Origin: Phenylobacterium sp.
GTDB taxonomy: Bacteria; Pseudomonadota; Alphaproteobacteria; Caulobacterales; Caulobacteraceae
Reading direction: 5' to 3'
Length of the DNA stretch: 64,000 nt
Assembly: GCF_030693405.1 (NCBI RefSeq)
Contig: NZ_JAUYAW010000044.1
Coordinates: forward strand, 1-64,000
Below the pieces are notes generated by a model. The model was not told the DNA's origin, ran no database searches, and was given only the letters and a program-made list of their open reading frames with translations. Each line of letters begins with the position of its first letter. Position 1 is the stretch's first letter. A program made the position numbers and the translations under genes. Below, one piece after another: positions 19,193 to 27,318 of this stretch.

Positions 19193-19696
19193 TTAATTCG
19201 GCGTTATGTCGCCGCGTCCGATCCAGGGGAGGGCTGCGGCGGCCAGGATCAGGACGAAGAGCAGCCGCGCCGAGAGCGCCAGCCCCAGGGCCCAGGCGCC
19301 GATCATGGCGGCCGCCGCCATCACCGCCAGAACGCCGGCGCCGCACAGGACGATGGTCCAGACCACCATGTCGGCCGCCTGCCGCGGGGGCTGGCCCAGC
19401 CGCAGCCGAGGGGCGTGGACCGCGCTGCCAGCGGCCAGGGCCTCGGTCAGTCGGACAAAGGTCTCCCCGTGATCCTCCAGCCGCCCGCCGCGGCCGAAGC
19501 TGCGGGCGGGAATACGCACCCGACCCCGGGCGAAGTCGGCCTGGGCCAGTCCGTCTGTGACCGACAGCCGCCGCAGGTCCTTGAGCGGAAAGCGTCGCTC
19601 CCTAGCGCCGCGCCGCTCCACCAGCTCGCCATCGGCCAGGGTCCACTCGGTCGGCGGCAAGAGGGGCGAGATCCGCGCGCGGTGGACCGTGGCCAT
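19193..19696 (-). CDS. Hypothetical membrane protein downstream of folB
   Basis: 167 residues: a soluble N-terminal part (about 1-105) containing a beta-rich, DUF-like pattern (WTLADGELVERR, RRLSVTDGLAQAD), then two membrane helices (about 110-130 and 140-158). No family recognised. It begins 2 nt after the folB stop on the same strand, so it is probably in the folM-like/folB operon. The pattern in the first half resembles PH-like membrane-associated domains, a guess only. Confidence 0.65.
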   Translation of the reverse strand: MATVHRARISPLLPPTEWTLADGELVERRGARERRFPLKDLRRLSVTDGLAQADFARGRVRIPARSFGRGGRLEDHGETFVRLTEALAAGSAVHAPRLRLGQPPRQAADMVVWTIVLCGAGVLAVMAAAAMIGAWALGLALSARLLFVLILAAAALPWIGRGDITPN

Positions 19697-19698
19697 GG

Positions 19699-20109
19699 TC
19701 AGGTCCTGACGAGGACGACCTCGACGCCGGCGCTGGCGGCGTGGGGGGCGAGCGCCTGGGGCTTGTCCACCCGCACCCGGGCGCGGGTCACCCGGGGGTC
19801 GGCCAGGCAGGCGCGGGCCAGCATTTCGGCGAAGGTCTCCACCAGGCCGATATGGCCGGACGCCGCGAGGGATCGGGCCGCCTCGGCCACCAGCTCGTAG
19901 TTCACGGTCTCCGACAGATGCTCGGCGCCGGCCACGGCCGCGTCCAGTTCCACATCGATGACCAGGGGCTGGCTGCGGCCGCGTTCGTGGGCGTAGATCC
20001 CCACATAGGCGTCCACCCGCAGGGTGGAGACGAAGATCTTGCTGGCGACCACGCGGCAGCCGCCGACGTCGGAGGACAGCTGGTCTTCGGTGACGGGGGA
20101 CAGGGCCAT
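19699..20109 (-). CDS. folB: Dihydroneopterin aldolase (FolB)
   Basis: 136 residues of the FolB/FolX tunnelling fold. It cleaves dihydroneopterin to 6-hydroxymethyl-dihydropterin in folate synthesis. Recognisable are the VDAYVGIYAHERGRSQPLVIDVEL block (abbreviated; residues about 33-56), the ETVNYELVAE motif and the LVETFAE motif carrying the catalytic region. ATG 20109 with CGGAGGG upstream is preferred over an upstream GTG at 20130. It lies directly after the pteridine-reductase-like SDR gene on the same strand. Confidence 0.9.
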   Translation of the reverse strand: MALSPVTEDQLSSDVGGCRVVASKIFVSTLRVDAYVGIYAHERGRSQPLVIDVELDAAVAGAEHLSETVNYELVAEAARSLAASGHIGLVETFAEMLARACLADPRVTRARVRVDKPQALAPHAASAGVEVVLVRT

Positions 20110-20135
20110 GGAAACGCCCTCCGGGCTCACGGGGG

Positions 20136-20867
20136 TCAGGCCAGGTGCTGGCCGGAATCGATGGCGATCATCTGGCCCGTCACTGACGGAGCGTCAATGA
20201 GGTAGCGCAGGGCCTGGGCGATCTCCCGGGGATCGACGGCCCGCGCCAGGGGCGTGCTGGCCGCTTCCTGGGCGAAATCGTCCGGCGTCTGGTGGATGGA
20301 GGGCAGGACGGGGCCAGGCCCGATCCCGTTGACCCGCACCCGGGGCGCCAGCGCCAGCGCCATCATCCGGGTGGCCTCCCACAGGGCGGCCTTGCTGAGG
20401 GAATAGGAGAAGAAGGCCGGCTGGGTGCGCAGGACACGCTGGTCGAGGATGTTGACGATCAGGCCCTGCCGCTGGCCGGTGATCCGGCGGGCGAAGGCCT
20501 GGGCCAGGACCAGGGGCCCGCGGAGATTGGTCTCCATGTGCAGGTCCCAGGACTGGCGGTTCATGGAGGTGAAGGCGTCGTCCTCGAACACCGAGGCGCT
20601 GTTGACCAGCAGGTTCACCGGGCCAAGTTCGGCCTCGGCCTCGCCCACCAGAGGGGCGGTCTCTGACTCTTTGCGCAGGTCCCGGGTGAACAAGGCCGCC
20701 CGACGCCCCAGGGCGCGGATCTCGGCGGCGACCGACTCGGCGTCGTCATCAATGGCCCGGCAGTGCAGGGCCACGTCATAGCCGGCCTCGGCGCAACTGA
20801 TCGCCAGGACCCGGCCGATGCGTCGCGCCGCCCCGGTGACCAGGGCCGCGCCGCGGGGCTCGGTCAA
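20136..20867 (-). CDS. FolM/pteridine-reductase-like short-chain dehydrogenase
   Basis: 243 residues of the SDR Rossmann fold. The cofactor motif TGAARRIG (11-18) is the TGX3RXG version that marks pteridine reductases rather than the usual TGxxxGIG. The catalytic serine is replaced by D142 (ILDQ), followed 13 residues later by Y155 and K159 (YSLSK), the same D-Y-K layout as PTR1. Hence it probably reduces dihydropteridine or dihydrofolate with NADPH. It sits immediately upstream of folB, supporting a pterin role. Confidence 0.88.
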   Translation of the reverse strand: MTEPRGAALVTGAARRIGRVLAISCAEAGYDVALHCRAIDDDAESVAAEIRALGRRAALFTRDLRKESETAPLVGEAEAELGPVNLLVNSASVFEDDAFTSMNRQSWDLHMETNLRGPLVLAQAFARRITGQRQGLIVNILDQRVLRTQPAFFSYSLSKAALWEATRMMALALAPRVRVNGIGPGPVLPSIHQTPDDFAQEAASTPLARAVDPREIAQALRYLIDAPSVTGQMIAIDSGQHLA

Positions 20868-20891
20868 GACCGCCGGCTCCGCTTGCGCGGC

Positions 20892-20972
20892 TTAGTCCGG
20901 ACGTCCGAACTCATAGATGTTGATCGCAAAGATCACGACGAGGAACACCAGGATGGTGAGGATGGCGGTCAT
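20892..20972 (-). CDS. 26-residue membrane peptide
   Basis: A tiny ORF encodes MTAILTILVFLVVIFAINIY followed by EFGRPD: one hydrophobic helix (about 4-20) with a short polar tail. GGGAGAG lies 5-11 nt before ATG 20972. It is 24 nt upstream of the SDR gene on the same strand, so it could be the first gene of the pterin operon or a leader peptide. Its function is unknown, and standard annotation would miss it because of length. Confidence 0.45.
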   Translation of the reverse strand: MTAILTILVFLVVIFAINIYEFGRPD

Positions 20973-21240
20973 GGGGCTCTCCCGAAATACAAGGCCCTCC
21001 GGCTTTAGCGAGGCCCGCGCCGGCCCGCAAGGCGAGGCGAGCGCGCAGGACCACCGCAATTCCGCGCAGGCCCGGTTGCGGCCAGGCCTCAGGCGCGCCA
21101 CCTTGGGGACGGAAAGCGGCGCGTGACCCGCGCCGACCGGATTGATGTTCCCTTGGTGAACGTCGATAACTAAAATGCCTGTTTGAAACTGCGCGGGCCG
21201 CGGAGCCGGCGCCAAGAAATCTAGGGTCCAGGAGGACGGC

Positions 21241-22677
21241 ATGCGCGAATATCTGAAATTCTATATCGACGGCCAGTGGGTCGAGCCGGTGTCGCTCAAG
21301 ACCCTGGACGTCATCAATCCCGCCAACGAGGAAGTGGTCGGCAAGATCGCCCTCGGCGGCGAAGCCGATGTGGACAAGGCCGTGAAGGCCGCCCGCAAGG
21401 CCTTCGCCACCTGGTCCCAGACCAGCCGCGAAGAGCGCCTGGATGTCATGCAGCGGGTCCTGGCCGAGTACCAGAAGCGCTTTGGCGACCTGGCCACCGC
21501 CGTCACCGAGGAGATGGGCGCGCCCGCCTCGCTGGCTCAGCGCGCCCAGGTGCCGTCGGGCATGGGCCACCTGGCCACGGCCATCGGCATTCTGAAGGAC
21601 TTCAAGTTCGAGGAAGACCGCGGCTCGACCATGATCGTCAAGGAGCCGATCGGGGTCTGCAGCTTCATCACCCCCTGGAACTGGCCGCTCAACCAGATCA
21701 TGTGCAAGGTCGCCCCGGCGCTGGCCACCGGCTGCACCATGGTGCTGAAGCCGTCGGAAGTCGCCCCTTTCACCGGTCAGATCTTCGCCGAGATCATGCA
21801 TGAGGCCGGCGTGCCGGCCGGCGTGTTCAACCTGGTCCACGGCGATGGCCTGGGCGTGGGCGTGCCGCTCTCGACCCATCCGGAAGTGGACATGGTCTCC
21901 TTCACCGGCTCCACCCGGGCCGGCATCGAGGTGGCCAAGAACGCCGCCCCGACCGTCAAGCGCGTCCATCAGGAACTGGGCGGCAAGAGCCCGAACATCG
22001 TCCTGGACGACGAGGTCTTCGCCAAGAGCGTGGCCGGCGGCGTCCGTCAGATCATGACCAATTCCGGTCAGTCCTGTAACGCCCCGACCCGGATGCTGGT
22101 CCCCACCAAGAGGATGGACGAGGCGATCGCCGCGGCCAAGGAAGCCGCCGCCCAGGTGACGGTGGGCGATCCCACCGGCAACGCCATGCTGGGCCCGGTG
22201 GTCTCCAAGACCCAGTGGGACAAGATCCAGGGCCTGATCCAGAAGGGCATCGACGAGGGCGCCACCCTGGTCGCCGGCGGCGTGGGCCGTCCCGAGGGCC
22301 TGGACAAGGGCTACTATGTCCAGCCGACGGTGTTCGCCAATGTGACTCCGGACATGACCATCTCTCGCGAGGAGATCTTCGGTCCTGTCCTGTCGATCCT
22401 CGGCTATGAGGACCTCGATCAGGCCATCGCCATCGGCAACGACACCGAATACGGCCTGGCGGCCTATGTGAACGGCGCCGACCTGGCCAAGGCCCGGGAA
22501 GTGGCTTCCAAGCTCCGCGCCGGTCAGGTGTCGATCAACGGCGCCTCGGACATGACCGCCCCCTTCGGCGGCTTCAAGATGAGCGGCAACGGGCGCGAGT
22601 GGGGCGACTTCGCCTTCCACGAGTTCCTGGAGGTCAAGGCCGTCATGGGCTACGCGCCCAAGCAGGCGGCCGAGTAA
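21241..22677 (+). CDS. Aldehyde dehydrogenase family protein (NAD(P)-dependent)
   Basis: 478 residues, typical for the family. Catalytic residues are in place: N147 in the TPWNWP loop, general base E245 (QELGGKS) and nucleophile C279 (NSGQSC). The GSTRAG cofactor motif is at about 223-228. It oxidises an aldehyde to the acid; the substrate cannot be assigned from sequence. An in-frame ATG right at 21241 begins with MREYLKFYIDGQW, the usual N-terminus. It is closed by a strong terminator. Confidence 0.94.
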   Translation: MREYLKFYIDGQWVEPVSLKTLDVINPANEEVVGKIALGGEADVDKAVKAARKAFATWSQTSREERLDVMQRVLAEYQKRFGDLATAVTEEMGAPASLAQRAQVPSGMGHLATAIGILKDFKFEEDRGSTMIVKEPIGVCSFITPWNWPLNQIMCKVAPALATGCTMVLKPSEVAPFTGQIFAEIMHEAGVPAGVFNLVHGDGLGVGVPLSTHPEVDMVSFTGSTRAGIEVAKNAAPTVKRVHQELGGKSPNIVLDDEVFAKSVAGGVRQIMTNSGQSCNAPTRMLVPTKRMDEAIAAAKEAAAQVTVGDPTGNAMLGPVVSKTQWDKIQGLIQKGIDEGATLVAGGVGRPEGLDKGYYVQPTVFANVTPDMTISREEIFGPVLSILGYEDLDQAIAIGNDTEYGLAAYVNGADLAKAREVASKLRAGQVSINGASDMTAPFGGFKMSGNGREWGDFAFHEFLEVKAVMGYAPKQAAE

Positions 22678-22701
22678 GGGCTGTAAGCTCCACGAGACCC
22701 A

Positions 22702-22732
22702 CGGCCCCCGGCGATCCGCCGGGGGCCGTTTT
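22702..22732 (+). terminator. Aldehyde dehydrogenase gene terminator
   Basis: CGGCCCCCGGC (22702-22712) and GCCGGGGGCCG (22718-22728) form a perfect 11-bp stem, followed by TTTT. It is 25 nt after the stop. Confidence 0.9.
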
Positions 22733-22779
22733 CATGACCGCGCCGGTAAGAGCGCGACACGCAAACGAGGACGACGCCG

Positions 22780-23715
22780 ATGATGGACCCCCATTTCCAG
22801 GCCATGCTGGAGGCCCAGGCCAAGGCCGCCGAGGGCCAGACCCCGCCGCCCCTGGACGCCCTGCCGCCGGACATGGTCCGGGCCGGCTATCGCATGCAAC
22901 GCCAGGCGACCGATCAGAACGCGCCCAAGGATGTCGTGACCCGCGACCTGAAGGTCGATGGCGCGGCCGGCGAGATTCCGGCCAGGCTCTACACCCCGGC
23001 CGGCGCGGCGCCGATCACCGGCGGGCTGGTCTATTTCCACGGCGGCGGCTTCGTGATCGGCGACCTGGAGAGCCATGACGGCCATTGTCGCCGCTTGGCG
23101 GCCCTGGCCGGCGTGCGGGTGCTGTCGGTGGACTACCGCCTGGCGCCGGAAAACCCGTTCCCGGCGAGCCATGACGACGCCTTGGCGGCCACCCGCTGGG
23201 CCTTCGACCATGCCGCGGAGATCGGCTTTGACCCGGCCAAGATCGCCGTGGGCGGCGACTCCGCCGGCGGCAACCTCGCCGCCTCGGTGGCCAGCGACCT
23301 GAAGGCCGAACCCAAGCGAAAGATCGCCTTCCAACTGCTGCTCTATCCCGGCATCTGGCCCGAGGAGGAGACCGCGTCCCGCAAGGCGCTGGATGGTCCG
23401 CTGCTGACCAAGCAGGCCATCGCCTGGTTCGACAAGTGCCTGGCGGCCATGGGCCACCCCCAGGCGCATCGGGCCATGCTGGGTAAGGTCGACTGCGCGG
23501 GTCTGCCGCCGGCCCTGGTGGTCACGGCGGGCTTCGATCCGCTGAAGGACGAGGGCCGCGACCATGCCGAACGCCTGCGTGCGGCCGGCGTGGCGGCGGA
23601 ACATGTGGAATATCCCAGCCTGATCCACGACTTCTACATCATGGCCGATGTCTCGCCGGCGGTGGGGGAGGCGGTCAAGGCGACGGCGGCCTCGCTGAAG
23701 GCGGCGCTGGCCTGA
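22780..23715 (+). CDS. HSL-family alpha/beta hydrolase (esterase)
   Basis: 311 residues of the hormone-sensitive-lipase (family IV) group. The oxyanion-hole motif HGGGF is at 87-91, the nucleophile S161 in GDSAGG, and the acid D253 (GFDPLKDEG) and H283 (LIHDF) complete a triad. It is cytoplasmic, without a signal peptide, and probably hydrolyses short-chain esters. ATG 22780 is the first of two adjacent ATG codons; the terminator of the preceding gene lies 48 nt upstream, so this is a separate unit. Confidence 0.93.
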   Translation: MMDPHFQAMLEAQAKAAEGQTPPPLDALPPDMVRAGYRMQRQATDQNAPKDVVTRDLKVDGAAGEIPARLYTPAGAAPITGGLVYFHGGGFVIGDLESHDGHCRRLAALAGVRVLSVDYRLAPENPFPASHDDALAATRWAFDHAAEIGFDPAKIAVGGDSAGGNLAASVASDLKAEPKRKIAFQLLLYPGIWPEEETASRKALDGPLLTKQAIAWFDKCLAAMGHPQAHRAMLGKVDCAGLPPALVVTAGFDPLKDEGRDHAERLRAAGVAAEHVEYPSLIHDFYIMADVSPAVGEAVKATAASLKAALA

Positions 23716-23724
23716 GAATGGGTT

Positions 23725-24132
23725 TCAGATCGTCTGGGGTTCGCCCTGGACGATCTGCTCAACCTGCGCGGTGAGGTCATTCCAGGCGGCCTGCATGTCA
23801 GGCGTCCAGTCTTCACCCAGGATATCGGCGAAGGCCTCGGCCATGGCCTGGTAGAAGCGCGGGAAGATGTCGCCGGGCACGCCGATATCGTCGTGATTGC
23901 GCAGCTCGGCCTTCAGGAAGTTGGCGGCGTAGATATTGGGGCCCAGATGGTCCAGCAGGGTCTCGGTGGCCTGGCGCAGCATCTGGCCGCGGGCTGCGCC
24001 ACGCTTGTCGCCGACGAACAGGGCCTCGGTCTCCGGATAGCGGGCGAACAGCCGCTCATAGACCTGGGGGGCGGGGTCGTCGCTGCGTTCAGCCACAAGG
24101 TCGAGACTGTCGAGAATGGCCTGGGTGTCCAT
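23725..24132 (-). CDS. Single-domain globin-like protein
   Basis: 135 residues with the all-helical globin pattern. H80 (ELRNHDDIGV) sits in the place of the proximal F8 histidine that binds haem iron, followed by a conserved PxFxxxxAEAFADIL helix G and a W-rich helix H. No sensor output domain is attached. It begins 10 nt downstream of the bioA stop, so it may share that transcript. Possible roles are oxygen binding or NO scavenging, unproven. Confidence 0.75.
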   Translation of the reverse strand: MDTQAILDSLDLVAERSDDPAPQVYERLFARYPETEALFVGDKRGAARGQMLRQATETLLDHLGPNIYAANFLKAELRNHDDIGVPGDIFPRFYQAMAEAFADILGEDWTPDMQAAWNDLTAQVEQIVQGEPQTI

Positions 24133-24142
24133 GGCCCGCAGC

Positions 24143-25411
24143 CTAGTCCTGCGATCCGGCGACGCCCAGGACCTTTCGGATCGCGCCGGTCAGCTGCGCA
24201 AGCTCGGCGTCCGTGGTGACAAAGGGCGGGGTCAGATAGACGACCTTGCCCATGGGCCGGATCCAGCAGCCCAGCTCGGCGAACTGCTGGCAGAGGCCGC
24301 CTGAGTCCACCGCCGCCTCGAACTCCACCACCCCGATGGCGCCCAGGGTTCGGACATCGACCACGCCGGCGGCCCCCTGGCAGGGCTCCAGGCCTCGGCG
24401 CAGGGCCAGCTCGATCCGCGCCACATCAGCCGTCCAGCCGCCGGCTTCGAAGAGGTCGAGCGAGGCGCCGGCCGCGGCGCAGGCCAGCGGATTGGCCATA
24501 TAGGTCGGCCCGTGCATCAGGGCTGCGCCGGCGTCGTCGGACCAGAAGGCGTCGAAAATCCGCCGGCTGGCCACGGCGGCTGACAGGGGCAGGGTGCCGC
24601 CGGTCAGCGCCTTGGAGAGCGTGATGATGTCGGGCGTCACGCCGGCGCCCAGGCAGGCGACGAGATCGCCGGTGCGGCCAAAGCCTGTGAAGATCTCGTC
24701 GAAGATCAGCAGCACGTCGTGCCGGTCGGCGATGGCCCGCAGGCGACGCAGCACCTCATCATCATGGATCAGCATGCCGCCGGCGCCCTGGATGCGGGGC
24801 TCGACGATCAGGGCGGCGATCTCATATCCCTTCTCGGCCAGCAGGGCGTCGAGGGCGGCTTCGCTGTCGCGGTCCCGGGGCAGGGCGACCACATGCTGGC
24901 TCGGCATCACCCCGGAAAACAGGCTGTGCATGCCCTCTTCCGGGTCGCAGATGGTCATGGTGGCCAGGGTGTCCCCATGATAGCCGCCGAGAAAGCTGAC
25001 GAATTTGGAGCGGCCAGACACGCCGCGATTGATCCAGAACTGGATCGCCATCTTCATGGCGATCTCCACCGATACCGAACCGCTCTCGGCGAAGAAGACG
25101 TGGTCGAGATCGCCTGGCAGCAGGGCGGCCAGGCGCCTCGCCAGCTCATAGGCCGGCGCATGGGCCAGGCCCCCGACCATGACGTGCGGCGCCCGGGCCA
25201 GCTGGTCGGAAACGGCCTTGGCGATATGGGGGTGGTTGTAGCCGTGGCAGGCGGTCCACCAGCTGGCGATGCCGTCCACCAACTGGCGGCCGTCCTCCAG
25301 TATGATTCGGGCCCCTTCCGTCCGGGCGACGGCCAGGGGCGCAGGGGCCGTCTTCATCTGGCAATAGGGCCGCCACACATGGGGGGCGCCGCGGTCGAGC
25401 CAGTCGGTCAT
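24143..25411 (-). CDS. bioA: Adenosylmethionine-8-amino-7-oxononanoate aminotransferase
   Basis: 422 residues of the class III PLP aminotransferases. It converts KAPA to DAPA in biotin synthesis using S-adenosylmethionine as amino donor. Diagnostic are the N-terminal HVWRPYCQMK-like block, the GIASWWTACHGYNHPHI (residues 47-63) motif and the PLP lysine in the TLSKALTGG loop. ATG 25411 has a perfect AAGGAGG 6 nt upstream, deciding it against a longer frame. It is divergent from bioF, so 64 bp hold both promoters. Confidence 0.96.
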   Translation of the reverse strand: MTDWLDRGAPHVWRPYCQMKTAPAPLAVARTEGARIILEDGRQLVDGIASWWTACHGYNHPHIAKAVSDQLARAPHVMVGGLAHAPAYELARRLAALLPGDLDHVFFAESGSVSVEIAMKMAIQFWINRGVSGRSKFVSFLGGYHGDTLATMTICDPEEGMHSLFSGVMPSQHVVALPRDRDSEAALDALLAEKGYEIAALIVEPRIQGAGGMLIHDDEVLRRLRAIADRHDVLLIFDEIFTGFGRTGDLVACLGAGVTPDIITLSKALTGGTLPLSAAVASRRIFDAFWSDDAGAALMHGPTYMANPLACAAAGASLDLFEAGGWTADVARIELALRRGLEPCQGAAGVVDVRTLGAIGVVEFEAAVDSGGLCQQFAELGCWIRPMGKVVYLTPPFVTTDAELAQLTGAIRKVLGVAGSQD

Positions 25412-25475
25412 GGAAGCCTCCTTCGCCAAGCAAGGGCGCTTTAACGCGGGCGCGGCCTCGTGCATACCGCGCGGC

Positions 25476-26630
25476 GTGACCGACAGCCTCTCCGCCTTCG
25501 CCGCCGCCAAGCTGGCCGACCTGGACGCCGCCCACCTGCGCCGCCGGCTGACGGCGACCCATCGCCTGGACGGCCTCTGGGTAGAGCGGGACGGGCGGCG
25601 CCTGCTGTCCTTTTCCTGTAACGACTATCTGAACTTGTCGCACCATCCTGCCGTGATCGAGGCTGCGGCCGCCGCCGTCCGCACCTATGGCGCTGGGGCC
25701 GGGGCCTCGCGGCTGGTGACCGGCGACCATCCGCTGCTGGGCGAGCTCGAGGTGCGGCTGGCCACCTTCAAGGGGACGGAAGCCGCCTGTGTCTTTGGCT
25801 CGGGCTATCTGGCCAATGCGGGCCTGATCCCCACGGTGGCGGGACCCGGAGATGGGGTGTTCGTGGACGAACTGGCCCATGCTTGCATCTGGGCGGGCGC
25901 GCAGCTGTCGGGGGCCAGGATCATCCCCTTCGCCCACAACGACACGGCCGATCTGGCGGCCAAGCTTGAGGTTGAGCGCGCCGGCCTGCGCCATGCCCTG
26001 ATCGCCACCGATGGGGTCTTCTCCATGGACGGCGACCTCGCGCCGCTGGACGTCATCAGCGATCTGGCGCAGGCCCATGAGGCCTGGCTGCTGGTGGACG
26101 ATGCTCACGGCCTGGGGGTCGTCGGGCAGGGGCGCGGGACCGCCGCCCTGTTCCCGCAGGCGCGGATCGACCTGGCCATGGGGACTTTCTCCAAGGCGGT
26201 GGGCGGTTATGGCGCCTATGTCTGCGCCAGCGCCCCGGTCATTGACCTGCTGCGCACCCGGGCGCGAACCTTCGTCTATTCCACCGGCCTGCCGCCAGCC
26301 AGCGCCGGGGCGGCCCTGGCGGCCCTGGAGATCATCGCCAGCGACGCAGGCCTCACCACCCGCCCCCTGGCCAAGGCCCGCCGGTTCACCAGGGCGCTCG
26401 GACTGCCGGACGCCCAGAGCCCGATTGTGCCCGTGGTGTTGGGGGATACGGCCCGCACGCTTGGCGCCATGCAGGCCCTGGAGGTCCAGGGCTTCCTGGC
26501 CGTGGCCATCCGTCCGCCCACCGTGCCGGCCGGGACCGCTCGCCTGCGACTGGCCTTCACTGCGGGCCACGACGACGCCGACATCGACCGCCTCGCCCAG
26601 GCCGTGGGCGCCCTGATGGAGACCGCCTGA
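25476..26630 (+). CDS. bioF: 8-amino-7-oxononanoate synthase
   Basis: 384 residues, alpha-oxoamine synthase family. It condenses pimeloyl-thioester with alanine to KAPA. The FSKAVGGYGAY motif with the PLP lysine (about residue 239), LLVDDAHGLGVVG and NDYLNLSHHP are present. GTG 25476 fits family N-termini (VTDSLSAFAAAKL); an ATG-initiated frame upstream would overlap bioA's start. The following bioD starts 0 nt after its TGA, indicating co-translation. Confidence 0.95.
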   Translation: MTDSLSAFAAAKLADLDAAHLRRRLTATHRLDGLWVERDGRRLLSFSCNDYLNLSHHPAVIEAAAAAVRTYGAGAGASRLVTGDHPLLGELEVRLATFKGTEAACVFGSGYLANAGLIPTVAGPGDGVFVDELAHACIWAGAQLSGARIIPFAHNDTADLAAKLEVERAGLRHALIATDGVFSMDGDLAPLDVISDLAQAHEAWLLVDDAHGLGVVGQGRGTAALFPQARIDLAMGTFSKAVGGYGAYVCASAPVIDLLRTRARTFVYSTGLPPASAGAALAALEIIASDAGLTTRPLAKARRFTRALGLPDAQSPIVPVVLGDTARTLGAMQALEVQGFLAVAIRPPTVPAGTARLRLAFTAGHDDADIDRLAQAVGALMETA

Positions 26631-27290
26631 ATGCGCGCCCTGTTCATCGCCGGCGCCCACACCGACGTGGGCAAGACCTACGCCGCCTGCGCCCTGATCG
26701 CCGCCGCCCGCGCTCGGGGCCTGTCGGTCGAAGCCTTCAAGCCGGCGGTGAGTGGGATCGATCCCGCTGACTGGGCTGAGAGCGATCCTGGCCGCCTTCT
26801 GGCCGCGCTTGGCCTTCCCCTGACGCCCGCCAACCTCGAAGCCATGTCGCCGCTGCGGTTTACGGCCGCCCTGTCGCCGCCCATGGCCGCCCGGCTGGAG
26901 GGGCGGGACCTGCGCCTGCAGACCCTGGTCAGCCTCTGCCAGACCGCCCTGGCGGCCGGCTCGCCGGACCTGATGCTGATCGAAGGGGCCGGCGGAGTCA
27001 TGTCGCCGCTCAGCGAGGACGCCACCAATCTCGATCTGATGGCGGCCCTGGGACTCCCGGTCGTCCTGGTGGGGGGCTCCTATCTCGGTTCGATCAGTCA
27101 TACCCTGACGGCGGCCAAGGTGATCCAGGACGAGGGGCTAGACCTGGCCGCCGTGGTGATCAGCCAGGACGCCAGCCCGCTGGCGCCGGATTTCACCGAA
27201 ACGATCGGCGATGTGGCGCGCTTCCTGCCAGGCGTTCGCGTGGTTCCCGCCCCGCGCAACGGGCAGGACTGGGCCAGGACGCTTATCTGA
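26631..27290 (+). CDS. bioD: Dethiobiotin synthetase
   Basis: 219 residues. The P-loop GAHTDVGKT (8-16) and the FKPAVSGI and EGAGGVMSP motifs identify BioD, which closes the ureido ring of dethiobiotin with ATP and CO2. It directly follows bioF. bioB and bioC are not in the window, so the pathway is completed elsewhere. Confidence 0.95.
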   Translation: MRALFIAGAHTDVGKTYAACALIAAARARGLSVEAFKPAVSGIDPADWAESDPGRLLAALGLPLTPANLEAMSPLRFTAALSPPMAARLEGRDLRLQTLVSLCQTALAAGSPDLMLIEGAGGVMSPLSEDATNLDLMAALGLPVVLVGGSYLGSISHTLTAAKVIQDEGLDLAAVVISQDASPLAPDFTETIGDVARFLPGVRVVPAPRNGQDWARTLI

Positions 27291-27318
27291 CACCGAGACG
27301 CCAAGGGAGCCGCCGAAC

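Noticed and set aside
20911..22620. Long minus-strand open frame opposite the aldehyde dehydrogenase gene
   Set aside because: Gly/His/Leu-rich mirror reading of a clear plus-strand gene; no motif or start signal. Similar mirror frames oppose purL, bioF/bioD, selO, thiC and the beta-CASP gene and were dropped for the same reason.
25412..25475. BioR-type operator (TTATCTATAA) between bioA and bioF
   Set aside because: No such sequence in the 64-bp divergent space.
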